Assembly (NCBI GenBank): GCA_030323885.1
Contig: CM059191.1
Coordinates: 101,728,292 to 101,792,291, forward strand
Length of the DNA: 64,000 bases
From: Branchipolynoe longqiensis
Taxonomy: Eukaryota > Annelida > Polychaeta > Phyllodocida > Polynoidae
Direction: 5' to 3'
Shown: piece by piece, positions 42,726 to 52,700 of the stretch
Layout: every line of letters starts with the position of its first letter
Numbering within the stretch: position 1 is the first letter of the stretch
Position numbers and translations under genes: made by a program
Notes under the pieces: generated by a model
Told to the model about the DNA's origin: nothing
The model's input: only the letters and a program-made list of their open reading frames with translations
The model's database searches: none

Positions 42726-42955
42726 AATAGGAATACTGAACTGTAGCTCATTGCTACTTAAAGTTGCATAGTCCGATGAAATCATCAAATTTTCAAAACC
42801 AAAACAATTATCTAAATTTGATGCAGCATATCTAACGTAGATACTGATGCACTTATTAAACATGTGTTGCCACACAGAAGGGAATAATGAGGCAATTGAA
42901 TAGATAATGTTCCTGCAGAAGGCTATGGTGTCAGAGCTTTGGCAAAACTCTTCCC

Positions 42956-43260
42956 AAGAAAACCTCAAAATACTAACATAGAACCTAAAGAAAACAACTA
43001 ACATAGTAATAAGAATAGAACAAAAATACAATGCCAAGAGGGCCCCCAAAAAAACTAACATAGACTACTAAACATACCAACAGACTATCTATCTGCTACT
43101 GAAATGCAGACAATCAAATAACTTATCAGCAGCTACTGCTTGGTAAGACAACACCAAAACTACAGCTGGCCAGCATTGAAAACAAGCCTGGGTACCCGGG
43201 CTTACATGCTATGGACAGTATAAATACAGCCTCAATAAAAAATTTTTTTTTTTTAAAAAG
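42956..43260 (+). mobile_element. SINE-C (poly-A retroposon), copy 1
   Basis: It contains CTGCTACTGAAATGCAGACA, GCTGGCCAGCATTGAAAACA and GGACAGTATAAATACAGCCT, ending CAATAAAAAA and poly(T/A). It is 5'-truncated relative to copy 2. Confidence 0.85.
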
Positions 43261-43375
43261 ACTGCCCAAATTAATTCTCCATGGTTGCACTTCAAATATC
43301 TCAAAAGTTTGCCACTTAATATAAAAGTTACTTCAAGCTAAAGTAACAGACAGCATAACGATCAACCTAATGTCC

Positions 43376-43696
43376 AATGGAAGGTAACCATGCCAAAAGT
43401 AGCCAGATAACACACCACACAGCTACGTACAAGCCTATGATATGTAAATAGGAGTAGGCTAGTCTAGTAATAAGAGTAGAAAAATAAAAACATATATACC
43501 AAGAAAATCCCAAAAACTAACATAGGCTACTAACCATACCAACCAATTATCTATCTGCTACTGAAATGCAGGCAATCAAATACCTTATCAGCAGCCACTG
43601 TGTGGTAAGATAACACCAACACTACAACTGGCCAGCATTGAAAACAAGCCTGGGTACCGGGCTTATATGCTATGGACAGTATAAATACAGCCTCAA

Positions 43697-43721
<25 letters not shown>
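43376..43721 (+). mobile_element. SINE-C, copy 2, poly(A) ended
   Basis: It begins near CCAATGGAAGGTAACCATGC, includes CACACAGCTACGTACAAGCC, and ends GCCTCAATAAAA with about 24 A. Related - strand copies are at 50823-51150, 55137-55480 and 56727-56820. No tRNA boxes are evident, so it may be a LINE tail or mRNA-type retroposon. Confidence 0.85.
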
Positions 43722-43727
<6 letters not shown>

Positions 43728-43777
43728 TATCTCAGAAAATTTCAGAAACTCAAAACCATCGGACTATGCAACCTTAA

Positions 43778-44209
43778 ATGCTAATAACGATGGTGTAAGC
43801 ACTGGAAGAACCACTCACAGCGGATGGTGCAAGTGCTGACCTAGCAGGAAAATGTTGCTATGGCAACAGATGCATGAGCAGTTTGTCAGGTAGCAAATGT
43901 TGAGAACATATCCACTTATTCGGTGGTGTGACAGTTCCGGCCAAATTGTCGCGCTATGTACGGCTACCTATCAGTAAAGGCACATGTCACGTGACTTGGT
44001 GGCTATGACTTGATTGGTCGCCGAGGTACCTTCATTTTGTGAGCACTGATTCGGCGAAGGAACGACAAGGCGGCGGAAGTGCGGACAAATAGAAGATTCA
44101 CTGAAAGGCACGCGTCAAACCCGACACAAGCCCTGAGGTGAATAATACATAGGAAAAAAACAGCCAACAGAAGGTCAGTTAAAAGAAAATTAAATGTAGA
44201 CGGATAGGT
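43778..44209. other. no recognised feature
   Basis: GTGCAAGTGCTGACC and similar words occur; there is no clear element or exon. Confidence 0.35.
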
Positions 44210-44545
44210 GGGCTGAAAGTTCAGAATGGACAGCAACACCAGAGGCCAGCGGTATAAGATCTTCAAGGAGAGGTTCAGAGTTGAGGTCAGGAAACATTTC
44301 TTTTTCTTTTGAATGACAGAAATCATGGGACAGTTTTCCAGACAAAGTGGTTGAAACACCAACGGTAGAAGGATTTGAGAGCAGGCTGGATAGACATTGG
44401 AGAGGACACCCACAATTATATGACTTCAGGGCTCTGTTCACTTCCATATGTGTGCAAAAAAACTAGGGTTTCCCCCACCATAACGAGCTGGCACTAGAGG
44501 CCCAATAGGGCCTAAATCAGCCAGAAGAGGATCTGTAAGTTAATC
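44210..44545 (+). pseudogene. LINE polymerase C-terminus, frameshifted, with 3' tail
   Basis: RYKIFKERFRVEVRKHFF near 44250-44305 continues in another frame as SWDSFPDKVVETPTVEGFES and RLDRHWRGHPQLYDF. The pattern is that of CR1-like LINE C-termini. The 3' end has TCTGTAAGTTAATCTGTAAG, a short repeat tail. A long open frame on the opposite strand is a shadow. Confidence 0.75.
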
Positions 44546-44902
44546 TGTAAGTAAGTTAAATTTCACTCAGGCCACCCGCCCGCTCATCGGGAAATGAGGC
44601 AGCACAGGCCAGAAGGCTCCGATGGTGGAAAGGGCGGGAAGCACAGCAGCCAATCAGGAGGCGCCGGGCTCGGTGACCAGGGGAGAGCGGTGGAAGGTGG
44701 CCTCTGTTGTCATTCCCGGGCCAATCAAATGCAATTAGAAAATTACGACCATTGCCTGTTTTTGTGTGTTTTCTTGTGTGTTTGACTTGATTGAACAACA
44801 GGTGTAATGATACTACCTCACTATATATTGGAAGGAGTGAGGACGCCAGGCATTTGAGTTTCTTATTTATTTATTTATTTATTCTTTTATTGTTGCTGTT
44901 TT

Positions 44903-45238
44903 GTTTGTTGTTTTACGTCCTGGCAACATCTAAGGTCATATCAGGACGGGTACCAACTTGTGACTGCACACTCATGGTGACTTCATAGTGTTGCCTCGCT
45001 GGGAGACTAGGCCATCAGCAACATGTCCTGATATCGCACTCAGTTACATTATCCTGACACTGAGTCAACCAGTACTTGCCCTATCCTAATAATGCTGACC
45101 ACCTGGCTATGAAGCGACAGGTATACATTTTTAAGTCATTGGTTTGACTCAACCAGGGTACAAACCCACAAACCCATGGGTTCGGATCTCCCGATCTCCC
45201 AAAACAGGAGACGGACATTCGGCCATCCCGTCTGGTCT
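44903..45238 (-). mobile_element. SINE-A, full length
   Basis: Tail TTTTACGTCCTGGCAACATC on the left, head complement GGCCATCCCGTCTGGTCTG on the right. Poly(TTTA) precedes it. Confidence 0.88.
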
Positions 45239-45419
45239 GTTTTGTTTGTGCTTTTGTAATTCTTTCTTACTCACGTGTATGGGAGAGGGAGGAAACAATC
45301 TGTTTAAACACATTGAACATTACATAAGACAGACAAAATGTCTTGTCAACTATAAACTTAGCTTGTTTTATAAGAGGAAAAAATGTAACCTGTAACGATT
45401 GTTTGAGTTGCCCCAAGTA

Positions 45420-45660
45420 TACATATTCTACTCGGTGCTGCTCCCAATTTTTGCATGAACCGCAGTGACTGGTGCTGTACATTATACAGTAGGAGCCACT
45501 CCCTTAATTCTACATGATCGGTGCTGTGACTAATACAGCACTGACCAAACTTAGATTATTTAGAATGTCAATTCCAATAGTAAGATGGCTGGAAGACCAG
45601 TGCTCTGGCACTGACAAATGTCATATTCAGATGAATAAATACTTTACCAAAAAAAACCAC
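45420..45660 (+). mobile_element. LINE 3'-UTR fragment, same family as 24.9-28.7 kb
   Basis: GGCTGGAAGACCAGTGCTCT and TATTCAGATGAATAAATACT with TTTACCAAAAAAAACC match the end of the large LINE near 28605-28678. It is 5'-truncated. Confidence 0.78.
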
Positions 45661-45726
45661 AACATCCATACATTAAAGGTCTCATCACATTATTTATCAC
45701 GTATTCCTTATATGAATATTCAATAT

Positions 45727-45890
45727 AGCTTAGCGTTGCATTGTCCAATGGTTCTGAGTTTCTGTCAGTGCGCTGGTCTCACCAGTGGAGCAGCACTATA
45801 AAGTCACCATGCGCGCACACTGTTACAAGTCCGTACCCGTCCTGATATGACCTTAGATGTTGCCAGGATATAGAAGCTCAACAACAACAA
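45727..45890 (+). mobile_element. family P scrap followed by 5'-truncated SINE-A
   Basis: CGTTGCATTGTCCAATGG with TTCTGAGTTTCTGTCAG is a decayed family P end. It fuses at about 45766 to SINE-A GTCTCACCAGTGGAGCAGCA through its tail. Confidence 0.7.
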
Positions 45891-45917
45891 AACAATCATA
45901 CAAGCACATCTAGATAC

Positions 45918-46085
45918 ACGAAACGGGATGGCCGAGTCGGTAAGGGCGCCGGCTTCCTGTGTGGAATGGCGTGGGCTCGATCCCTGGTCCAATCAAAGCA
46001 ATGGCTTACGCAATTGATGCATAAGTGCCGACTGTCACAAGTCGGTACCCGCCCTGATATGACCTTAGATGTTGCAATGACCTCT
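45918..46085 (+). mobile_element. SINE-A with head type GCCGAGTCGGTAAGGGCG
   Basis: Head GGGATGGCCGAGTCGGTAAG plus GGCGCCGGCTTCC and B box GGGCTCGATCCC, joined to a body start (CAATCAAAGCAATGGC) and then directly to the tail (CTGTCACAAGTCGGTACCC). Much of the body is deleted. Confidence 0.82.
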
Positions 46086-46105
46086 TTTGTCACCTGACTT
46101 GACAA

Positions 46106-46432
46106 CCGGGCGCGGTGGTCTAATCAGTAGAGCTCGGGCCACGCGTTCGGAAGGTAGGGAGTTCTGTTCCCGGTCGAGTCAAACCAATGACCTTAGAATT
46201 GGTAGTTGCCGCTTCCTAGCCTAGCACACAGTATTAAGATAGGGTAAGGATTGGTTGGCTCAGTGTCAGGATAATGTGAGTGAGTGAGATACCAGGTCAT
46301 GGTGACGGCAGCCTGATTTCGCAGTGGGGCAGCACTATGAAGTCGCCATGAGTGCACACTGTCGGTAGTCGGCCTGATTTGAGCTTTGAAGTTAGATCTT
46401 GCTGGGGATGTAATAACCCAACACAAACACAA
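46106..46432 (+). mobile_element. SINE-A with head type GCGCGGTGGTCTAATCAG
   Basis: Head CGGGCGCGGTGGTCTAATCA plus GTAGAGCTCGGGCC and B-box GAGTTCTGTTCCC, then the standard body and a degraded tail. It ends about 118 bp upstream of the carboxypeptidase start codon. Confidence 0.85.
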
Positions 46433-46442
46433 TAATGCCATC

Positions 46443-46469
46443 AATTATGCCACTTGACTTGGCATAATT
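46443..46469. repeat. 9-bp perfect hairpin upstream of carboxypeptidase
   Basis: AATTATGCC and GGCATAATT are separated by 9 nt. An acceptor-like TTGTTTGACAG ends at 46502, so the coding start may lie in a second, spliced exon. Confidence 0.5.
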
Positions 46470-46549
46470 CAAACAGGGACTTAAATGTTGTTTGTTTGAC
46501 AGGACTCCTTTGCACACCGCTGTAATCTGGGCACACAGGAGGTAGAAGC

Positions 46550-46745
46550 ATGACGTGTTCTCCAGGTGCCTCCACCGTCCTCTCCCTCCTCAGCCTCCTC
46601 CTCCAGTGTTCAAGCTGGACACACTCGGTGGGCGCTCTGGACTTTGTCTACCACAACCACACAGAGGTGGAGGCATTCCTTGGGAATCTAGCCGCCACAT
46701 TCCCCAAGCTGACACACCTGTACTCCATAGGAAGGTCGGTGGAGG
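46550..46745 (+). CDS. CPM: carboxypeptidase exon 1 (signal peptide)
   Basis: ATG at 46550, donor GGAGG|GTAAGT, phase 1 end. It encodes [20 protein letters not shown] and then [17 protein letters not shown]. Confidence 0.88.
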
Positions 46746-49700
46746 GTAAGTTTTGTTGTTGGCTTTGTTCAAATGTTTTTATTCCTCTGAATAACGGAAT
46801 GTCTCAATTTATTATATGCGTATTATTAATTATGTATTTGTCTTGTGATTGTCTTGTGATTGTAATTGTCTTGTGATTGTAATTGTTATTGTGATGGCCC
46901 TCGGTCTTCCCCCACACTGTCACGCACTCACGGAAGAACGCCAAGATTCAGTATCAGTACGCTTCAACCTGGTTAATTACAAAACCTCTCTGCTCTCCAC
47001 GGTGTCAACAGTCAACTGACCCACCCCCTAACTCGCCAGGTCCCACATCACCTCTATAGGTGGGTGGGGGTTGAGCTAGCCACACGCAGTAGAGGGCAGC
47101 CCAGTCGGGGTTTGCCCAGTAGCTAGCCTGCCGCCACCTAGCGCTGTTCAGTGTAACTGCGTAGGTGTGTGGCGTAGTATCTGCCGCCACTGCGTGTTAG
47201 TGGGGCTCATGTACAGACTACTACACTATCTACTCTATTTGTAATTGTAATTATTATCTATAGTTGTGCTGATATATGTCAACTAACCCCTATAAAATCC
47301 AACTACTATTTGAGGTCCTTGAGGGAAGCAATGACCGACCTGGGCTACAAACTGGTCTGCTACTAGGCAGGCACCCTTCTGTTTTCCCACTTCTCCCTTC
47401 AGGTGCTGCTGTCATCACCCTGCATCTGCCCAGTTCCTCTCCAAATTTTGCTTGCTGATGCACTGGTCTTCCAACCCTCAATGCCACTTGCCAATACACG
47501 CTAAACAAAGCTACAACAATATAGATAGATACTTACAAGATAATAAGCAAAGCATCGATATGAATGATGGGTGTGGAACGAGATAAGAGAAAAAAGAAGC
47601 CTTAGAGGAGCTAACTATGTTAGACTAGTATGGTAAGGGGTAGTAACTGAATGTAGAATCTAATGCTCGGATCTGTGGCAGTGTGCGTAGGCTATGAGGA
47701 AAACAATACAGACAAAGAGAAAGGAAGAGACTAAAGTATAATAGAAGAGAGTCCAGCCCTCTGGTTTACTGCTTATATAGTTACATGGGTTCATTGTAGA
47801 GTATCACCCCACCTCCTTCCCCCAATGGGAAATGAGCATTCTTGGTCCTACCAATAGGGATCCACCATTCCTGGTCTCCATGGATACCAGTATACCAGTG
47901 GTCTGCCCACCACCAGTAGCTCTATGGTCCCATGGCCACCACCAACCTTGACCTTTTGAGTGTGGTGACCCCTACCCCAGCAGAAGGCCTAGGCCGTGAG
48001 TGCAATCACACGCAGACCTGCCAGCACCACTATGTCTATTTACATCCCACTCAGGCACCACCAACCCATATATATATATGTATATATATATATATGCACC
48101 TGGTCATGTACACCGATCAGTAATAGAACATTTGCATTCCCCCTTTGCTGAGTATCGGAATATTTTACATGAATATCTTTCTCAGGGTGACATAGTCATT
48201 TAACGCGTGATGGCGTTTAGTTCCATCCAGTTCAGTTCCATTTAGTGCTTTAATGGAGATACCAAACTTCTTACTCTAATATGTGTTAAAGTCATCCGGT
48301 ATACCTCACCCAAAGACAAACAAATGTGGCATTAAACACTTTCCAAGCACATCTTTGCTTAGTGTTTCAGTTCATGCAACCGAACATGTTGCGGGGGAGG
48401 GGATGTTGAGGTCTGTAATGTATGAATGACATCATCGGTGGGATTACCTCAGCGCATGATCTCAAGCACTTCCTCGCACACATGGGAATCCACAGGAACC
48501 ATGAAGATGACAGCCATAACAAATTCTCGATTCAACTTTTAGTCTATTAATTTAAATGATTTAATAAATTATTCACACCAAAAGTAGATGGTTATGTCCT
48601 CAGCACTTTCCCCATGACGGGATCAGACTGCAGGAAGGTCCAGGCGAGATTGTGATAAGCGTTCGTTGACCAAACTGCAAGAAAGGCCCATGGACCAGAC
48701 AGCAGGAAGGTCCGGAAACAAGGATGCAAGAAGGGCCCTGTGGGGACTGTAATCTTGAATGGCCTGGGGACCGGACTGCAAGAAAGACCAGGGGGCGAGA
48801 TTGTAATACAGGTTCGGGGACCAGACTGCAAAAAGGGTCCGAAGAGAAGGCTCCAAGAAGGCCCCTGGGGTGGGAGTGGGGGCTGTAAGAATGGCCTGGG
48901 GACCCGCCTGCAAGAAAGGCCAGGTGGTCATACTGCTCGAAGGTGCGGGCGAGACTGTACTAATGGTTCGGGGACCAGACTGAAAGAAGGACCTGGTTAC
49001 CAGACTCCAAAAAGGGTGCCGAACCTATACTGTAAATCGGGCCACCACATAAGAGATCAGACTGCAAGATGCGTAGGGGAGCAGACTGCTGGAAAGAACC
49101 GGGGACCAGACTTTAAGGAAGGTCAGAGGAGTTACTGCAGGAAGATCTTGGGGAGCACACTAGGCATACTAGAAGGGCCTGGGGCTCAGACTATTAAGAA
49201 GGACTCCGGGGCTAAAGCAACAATAGGGCAAGATCGAGAAGGACTAGGGACCCATACTGTGAGAAGCTCCGGGAACCAGCCTTTTAGTATGGCCTGGGAA
49301 CCAGATTAAACTTGATTTCTTCATAAGCATAATACGTGCAGAAATGAGGAAGAGCCAACAGCCATGTGCTTGTTCAGTCAGCACTTGTGACGTTGATCGA
49401 GTGAACAAAACTTCCGGAAACAACCCACTAATATATTCTCAGTGTAAATCAGAAGTAGTAGTAGTTTCCTATTCAGACATAATCACAAATTTCATTTATG
49501 CATAGCACAGAATAAAGTGTTTGAAATTTACTACAATTCCGCCTATGTTTAAATCAAACCATGTCAGTAGTCGAAAGAATGGGAGAATTACTGTGAAAAT
49601 GTATGCTTAATGAAGGGCTTTTTAAGTCGACCCAGTGGCCATGCAAGAGCTGGTTGGGTCTCCTCCTTTCATCGCTGTTGACCCGTGTGGCTTAAAGCTG

Positions 49701-52700
49701 CATAGTCCAATGAAATATAAAATTTTCAAAACCAAACCAATTATCTAGATTTGATTTTACATGTCTCACTCAGATACTGCTGCACTTATTAAGCATTTGT
49801 TTCTGCGTAGAAGGCAATACTGAGTCAATTTAACAGAATCTCTTACTGCAGAAGTCTATGGTGTTAGGGTTTTGGCAAGCTTGTCAAAACTAATTTTCCA
49901 TGTTTGCACTACAAATATCTCAAAAGTTTACCATTTAAAATAAAAGTAACTTTGAACTAATGTAAAGTAGATACTAGTGATCGATCTAATATATTTATCT
50001 CAGAAAAAATACAGAAATTTAAAACCATCGGACTATGCAACTTTAATGTTTCCCATGTCCTTGAAGGGCGTAAACTCTGGGTGCTGGCGATTGGAGCCCG
50101 ACCATGTGACCACGTCCCGCTCCGACCGGATGTCAAGTACGTGGGCAACATGCATGGCAACGAGGCAAGTAGAGGGGTGTGTGACGTAGGGGCCGTATTC
50201 GATTATGACATTCCGGGCGACTTGGGTCACCCGAGAGGTGAGGATTTCAAATAGAACCCGGCGAGTGGAGTCTAAAAATACATGTGCCGTGTGCAAAATG
50301 ACCCGACCCCAGTGCCCCACGTCTGAGCTGAGGGTGCTAGGAGCGATGACGTTACATTTGTGCTGGTACCTGTAGGATAACAGCTACCAGTGCAAGTCCT
50401 ACGTGTTTTTTAACGCCCTTTGTTGTTGTAATAATGAAATGGAAATATAACTAAACTATGCAATCATAACATAATTTAAATCCTATTTTGCTGTAGTTAT
50501 ATCGGTTATTCCAACAACACCAACAAAGTTTTGGTTTAAAGGCTCAGTCACACATCACCGGATTTTGGGGAAACGGAAAGAAACCGGACACTGCCCGGTG
50601 AAATATGGCAATGTACGGTTTATATACGGTTGGCGTCCGGCGTGTCCGTTCTCTGTCCGGTGTGTATGGTGGGAAGTTTTGAACATGCACAAAACTTGTA
50701 CCGGACACCGCTGGGCTGACGTGTATGGTTGGTGTCTGGGTTTAAGTCTGTTTAGTCCGTTTTGTCCGTTTCATGTCCGGTACCCATCCGTTAGATCTCC
50801 GGTTTGCTTCCTGCAGAGTCCGTTGACGGTATTTTTGTTGTTGTTTTTAATGTGTTTTTTTATATGGTATGTTTATGCTGTCCATAGCATATAAGCTCGG
50901 ATGATCGAGCTTGTTTTCAATGCTGGGCAGTTAATGGTCAGTGGTTCTTAAGATTATGGTTTGTGGTTAGTGATCTATGTTAGTTTTTAAAAATTTTATT
51001 GGCAAGAGTCTTCCTCTTTTTATTTTTTCCTACACTTAATTCTAGACTAGCCTACTCTATTTACTTATTATAGGCTTGTACGTAATAGTTAGTTGGTTTA
51101 TGTTTGGATTTGATGTTATCTGGCAGTTTTCTGGCAGGGGGTTACCGGGAATTCAGTCAGTATATGTTTTCGGTGCGTCCGTGATCAATCCGCTACGTCT
51201 GTTTGTCATTCGGTTGTCACCGGGTATCGTCCGGTGGCTATCCGTTCATGTCCGTTTCATGTCCGTTTGTCCACCATCCGTTGACGCGATAGCACAACAT
51301 TTCGACACATTTTGATACCGAACACCACCGGACTAGACAATTCTTTGTCCGGTTTATGTCCGTTGCTCAATCCAGTAAGATGTGACAGGCGCTTAAGCCA
51401 CCTTTTTTTCCACCCTGAGCGTGTTCGATTATGCAACGCGAGTTTGTAGGGCCTGCGCATGAGCCAAAAAGTGATTCGGGTGACGTGAGTTGTTTAATCA
51501 AATACGGCCATAGGGAGGGATGAGGCTGGCATCACAGTGGCAAACTACAAAACCGCACAGACCAGCCACATTATTTGGATGGAAATCTGTATTTTTCACC
51601 TGAACTCCTCCTGTAGGAATCGGTATGAATCTGTTTCACATAATAATTCATATACATATGTCCCACATACCACAAAAGACACATGAATACAATTACATAA
51701 TTTTCACCATGATAACACAGTGCTAACTCAACAGCACTCAAGCAATCAAGCAATCAATGTGGCTCAAATATAGCTGAATGATTTGGTTGCAAAGAGTTTA
51801 CACTTTGATCGAATTAACTTTAACTTCAGTAAGCAGACGACAACCGAGTTTTCCAGGGTGACATTGTCAGAGTGACCCACTAACGTAGACCAGACGGGAT
51901 GGTCGAATGAGTTGAGCGTCCGTCTACCATTTTGGTTGATCATGGAATTTTTAAGTCATTGTTTCAAATTCTGGTCGAGTCAAGCCAATGACTTAAGGTT
52001 TATAGTTCTCACTTCCTAGCCAGGTGCTCTGCATTATTAGGATAGGGCAAGGACTGGTTGGCTCAGTGTCAGGATAATGTGACTGAGTGGGATATCAGGT
52101 AATGGTGCTGGCAGCATGATTGCCGAGTGGGGCATCACTATAAAGTCACCACGAGTGTGCACTGTTACAAGTGGGTACCCGTCCTGACATGACCTTAGAT
52201 GTTGCCAGGACGTAAAGCTCCAACAACTAGCATCTTCTAGTTCTAGATTAGATAAATAGTCAACCCGAGTAGGTGTGAATGACAACCATGTCTAAATCCA
52301 AGCAAAAACTGCCTTGATAGGAATCAACTGTAAAGAGGTGTGGAGGTCCTGGTTGCAGCATGCACTGTATATTTATACTGGTGTAGAGTTGGTGAATCTG
52401 AAGAGAATGCACACAAAAAACAAGATGGTAGCGAATGAATGTTCCTGATTTTACATTTAACATCTATTAACGTACATGATTTCATCAACCAATCCATTAT
52501 GATTCTGACCTCGATATCAAATCTGCCCACGTGACAGATCACCAACAGAGAGCTCCTTCTGCACCTGGCGGAGCACCTCGTCACTAACTACGGCAAGAAC
52601 CAGACTGTGACGTCACTGCTGGACCGAACCCGGATACACGTACTGCCCTCGATGAATCCCGACGGTGCCCATTTGGCGAGCGTCAGCAATGAGATCGGCA

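Larger units (their letters stand above)
42762..43773. mobile_element. TTAA-MITE (family P) interrupted by two SINE-C copies
   Basis: TTAA flanks lie at 42758-42761 and 43774-43777. The MITE is present in three pieces (42762-42955, about 43262-43375, about 43722-43773) whose junctions follow the family consensus. SINE-C copies occupy about 42956-43260 and 43376-43721. Confidence 0.88.
50188..51510. mobile_element. foldback/TIR element (family Z), copy B, with nested elements
   Basis: Left GGGGCCGTATTCGATTATGA plus CTTGGGTCACCCGAG; right GATTCGGGTGACGTGAGTTG plus TTTAATCAAATACGGCC. Reverse-oriented relative to copy A. It contains a family K MITE (50540-51392), which contains a SINE-C (about 50823-51150). 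It starts 23 nt after the exon 2 donor. Confidence 0.82.

Noticed and set aside
44003..44413. 136-codon - strand frame
   Set aside because: Shadow of a LINE C-terminal remnant readable on the + strand.
45925..46000. tRNA-Leu or tRNA-Ser gene
   Set aside because: A and B boxes are present but the acceptor end is replaced by the SINE body sequence.
48740..49309. 189-codon open frame in carboxypeptidase intron 1
   Set aside because: Derived from a degenerate tandem repeat, with no domain and no splice consistency with flanking exons.
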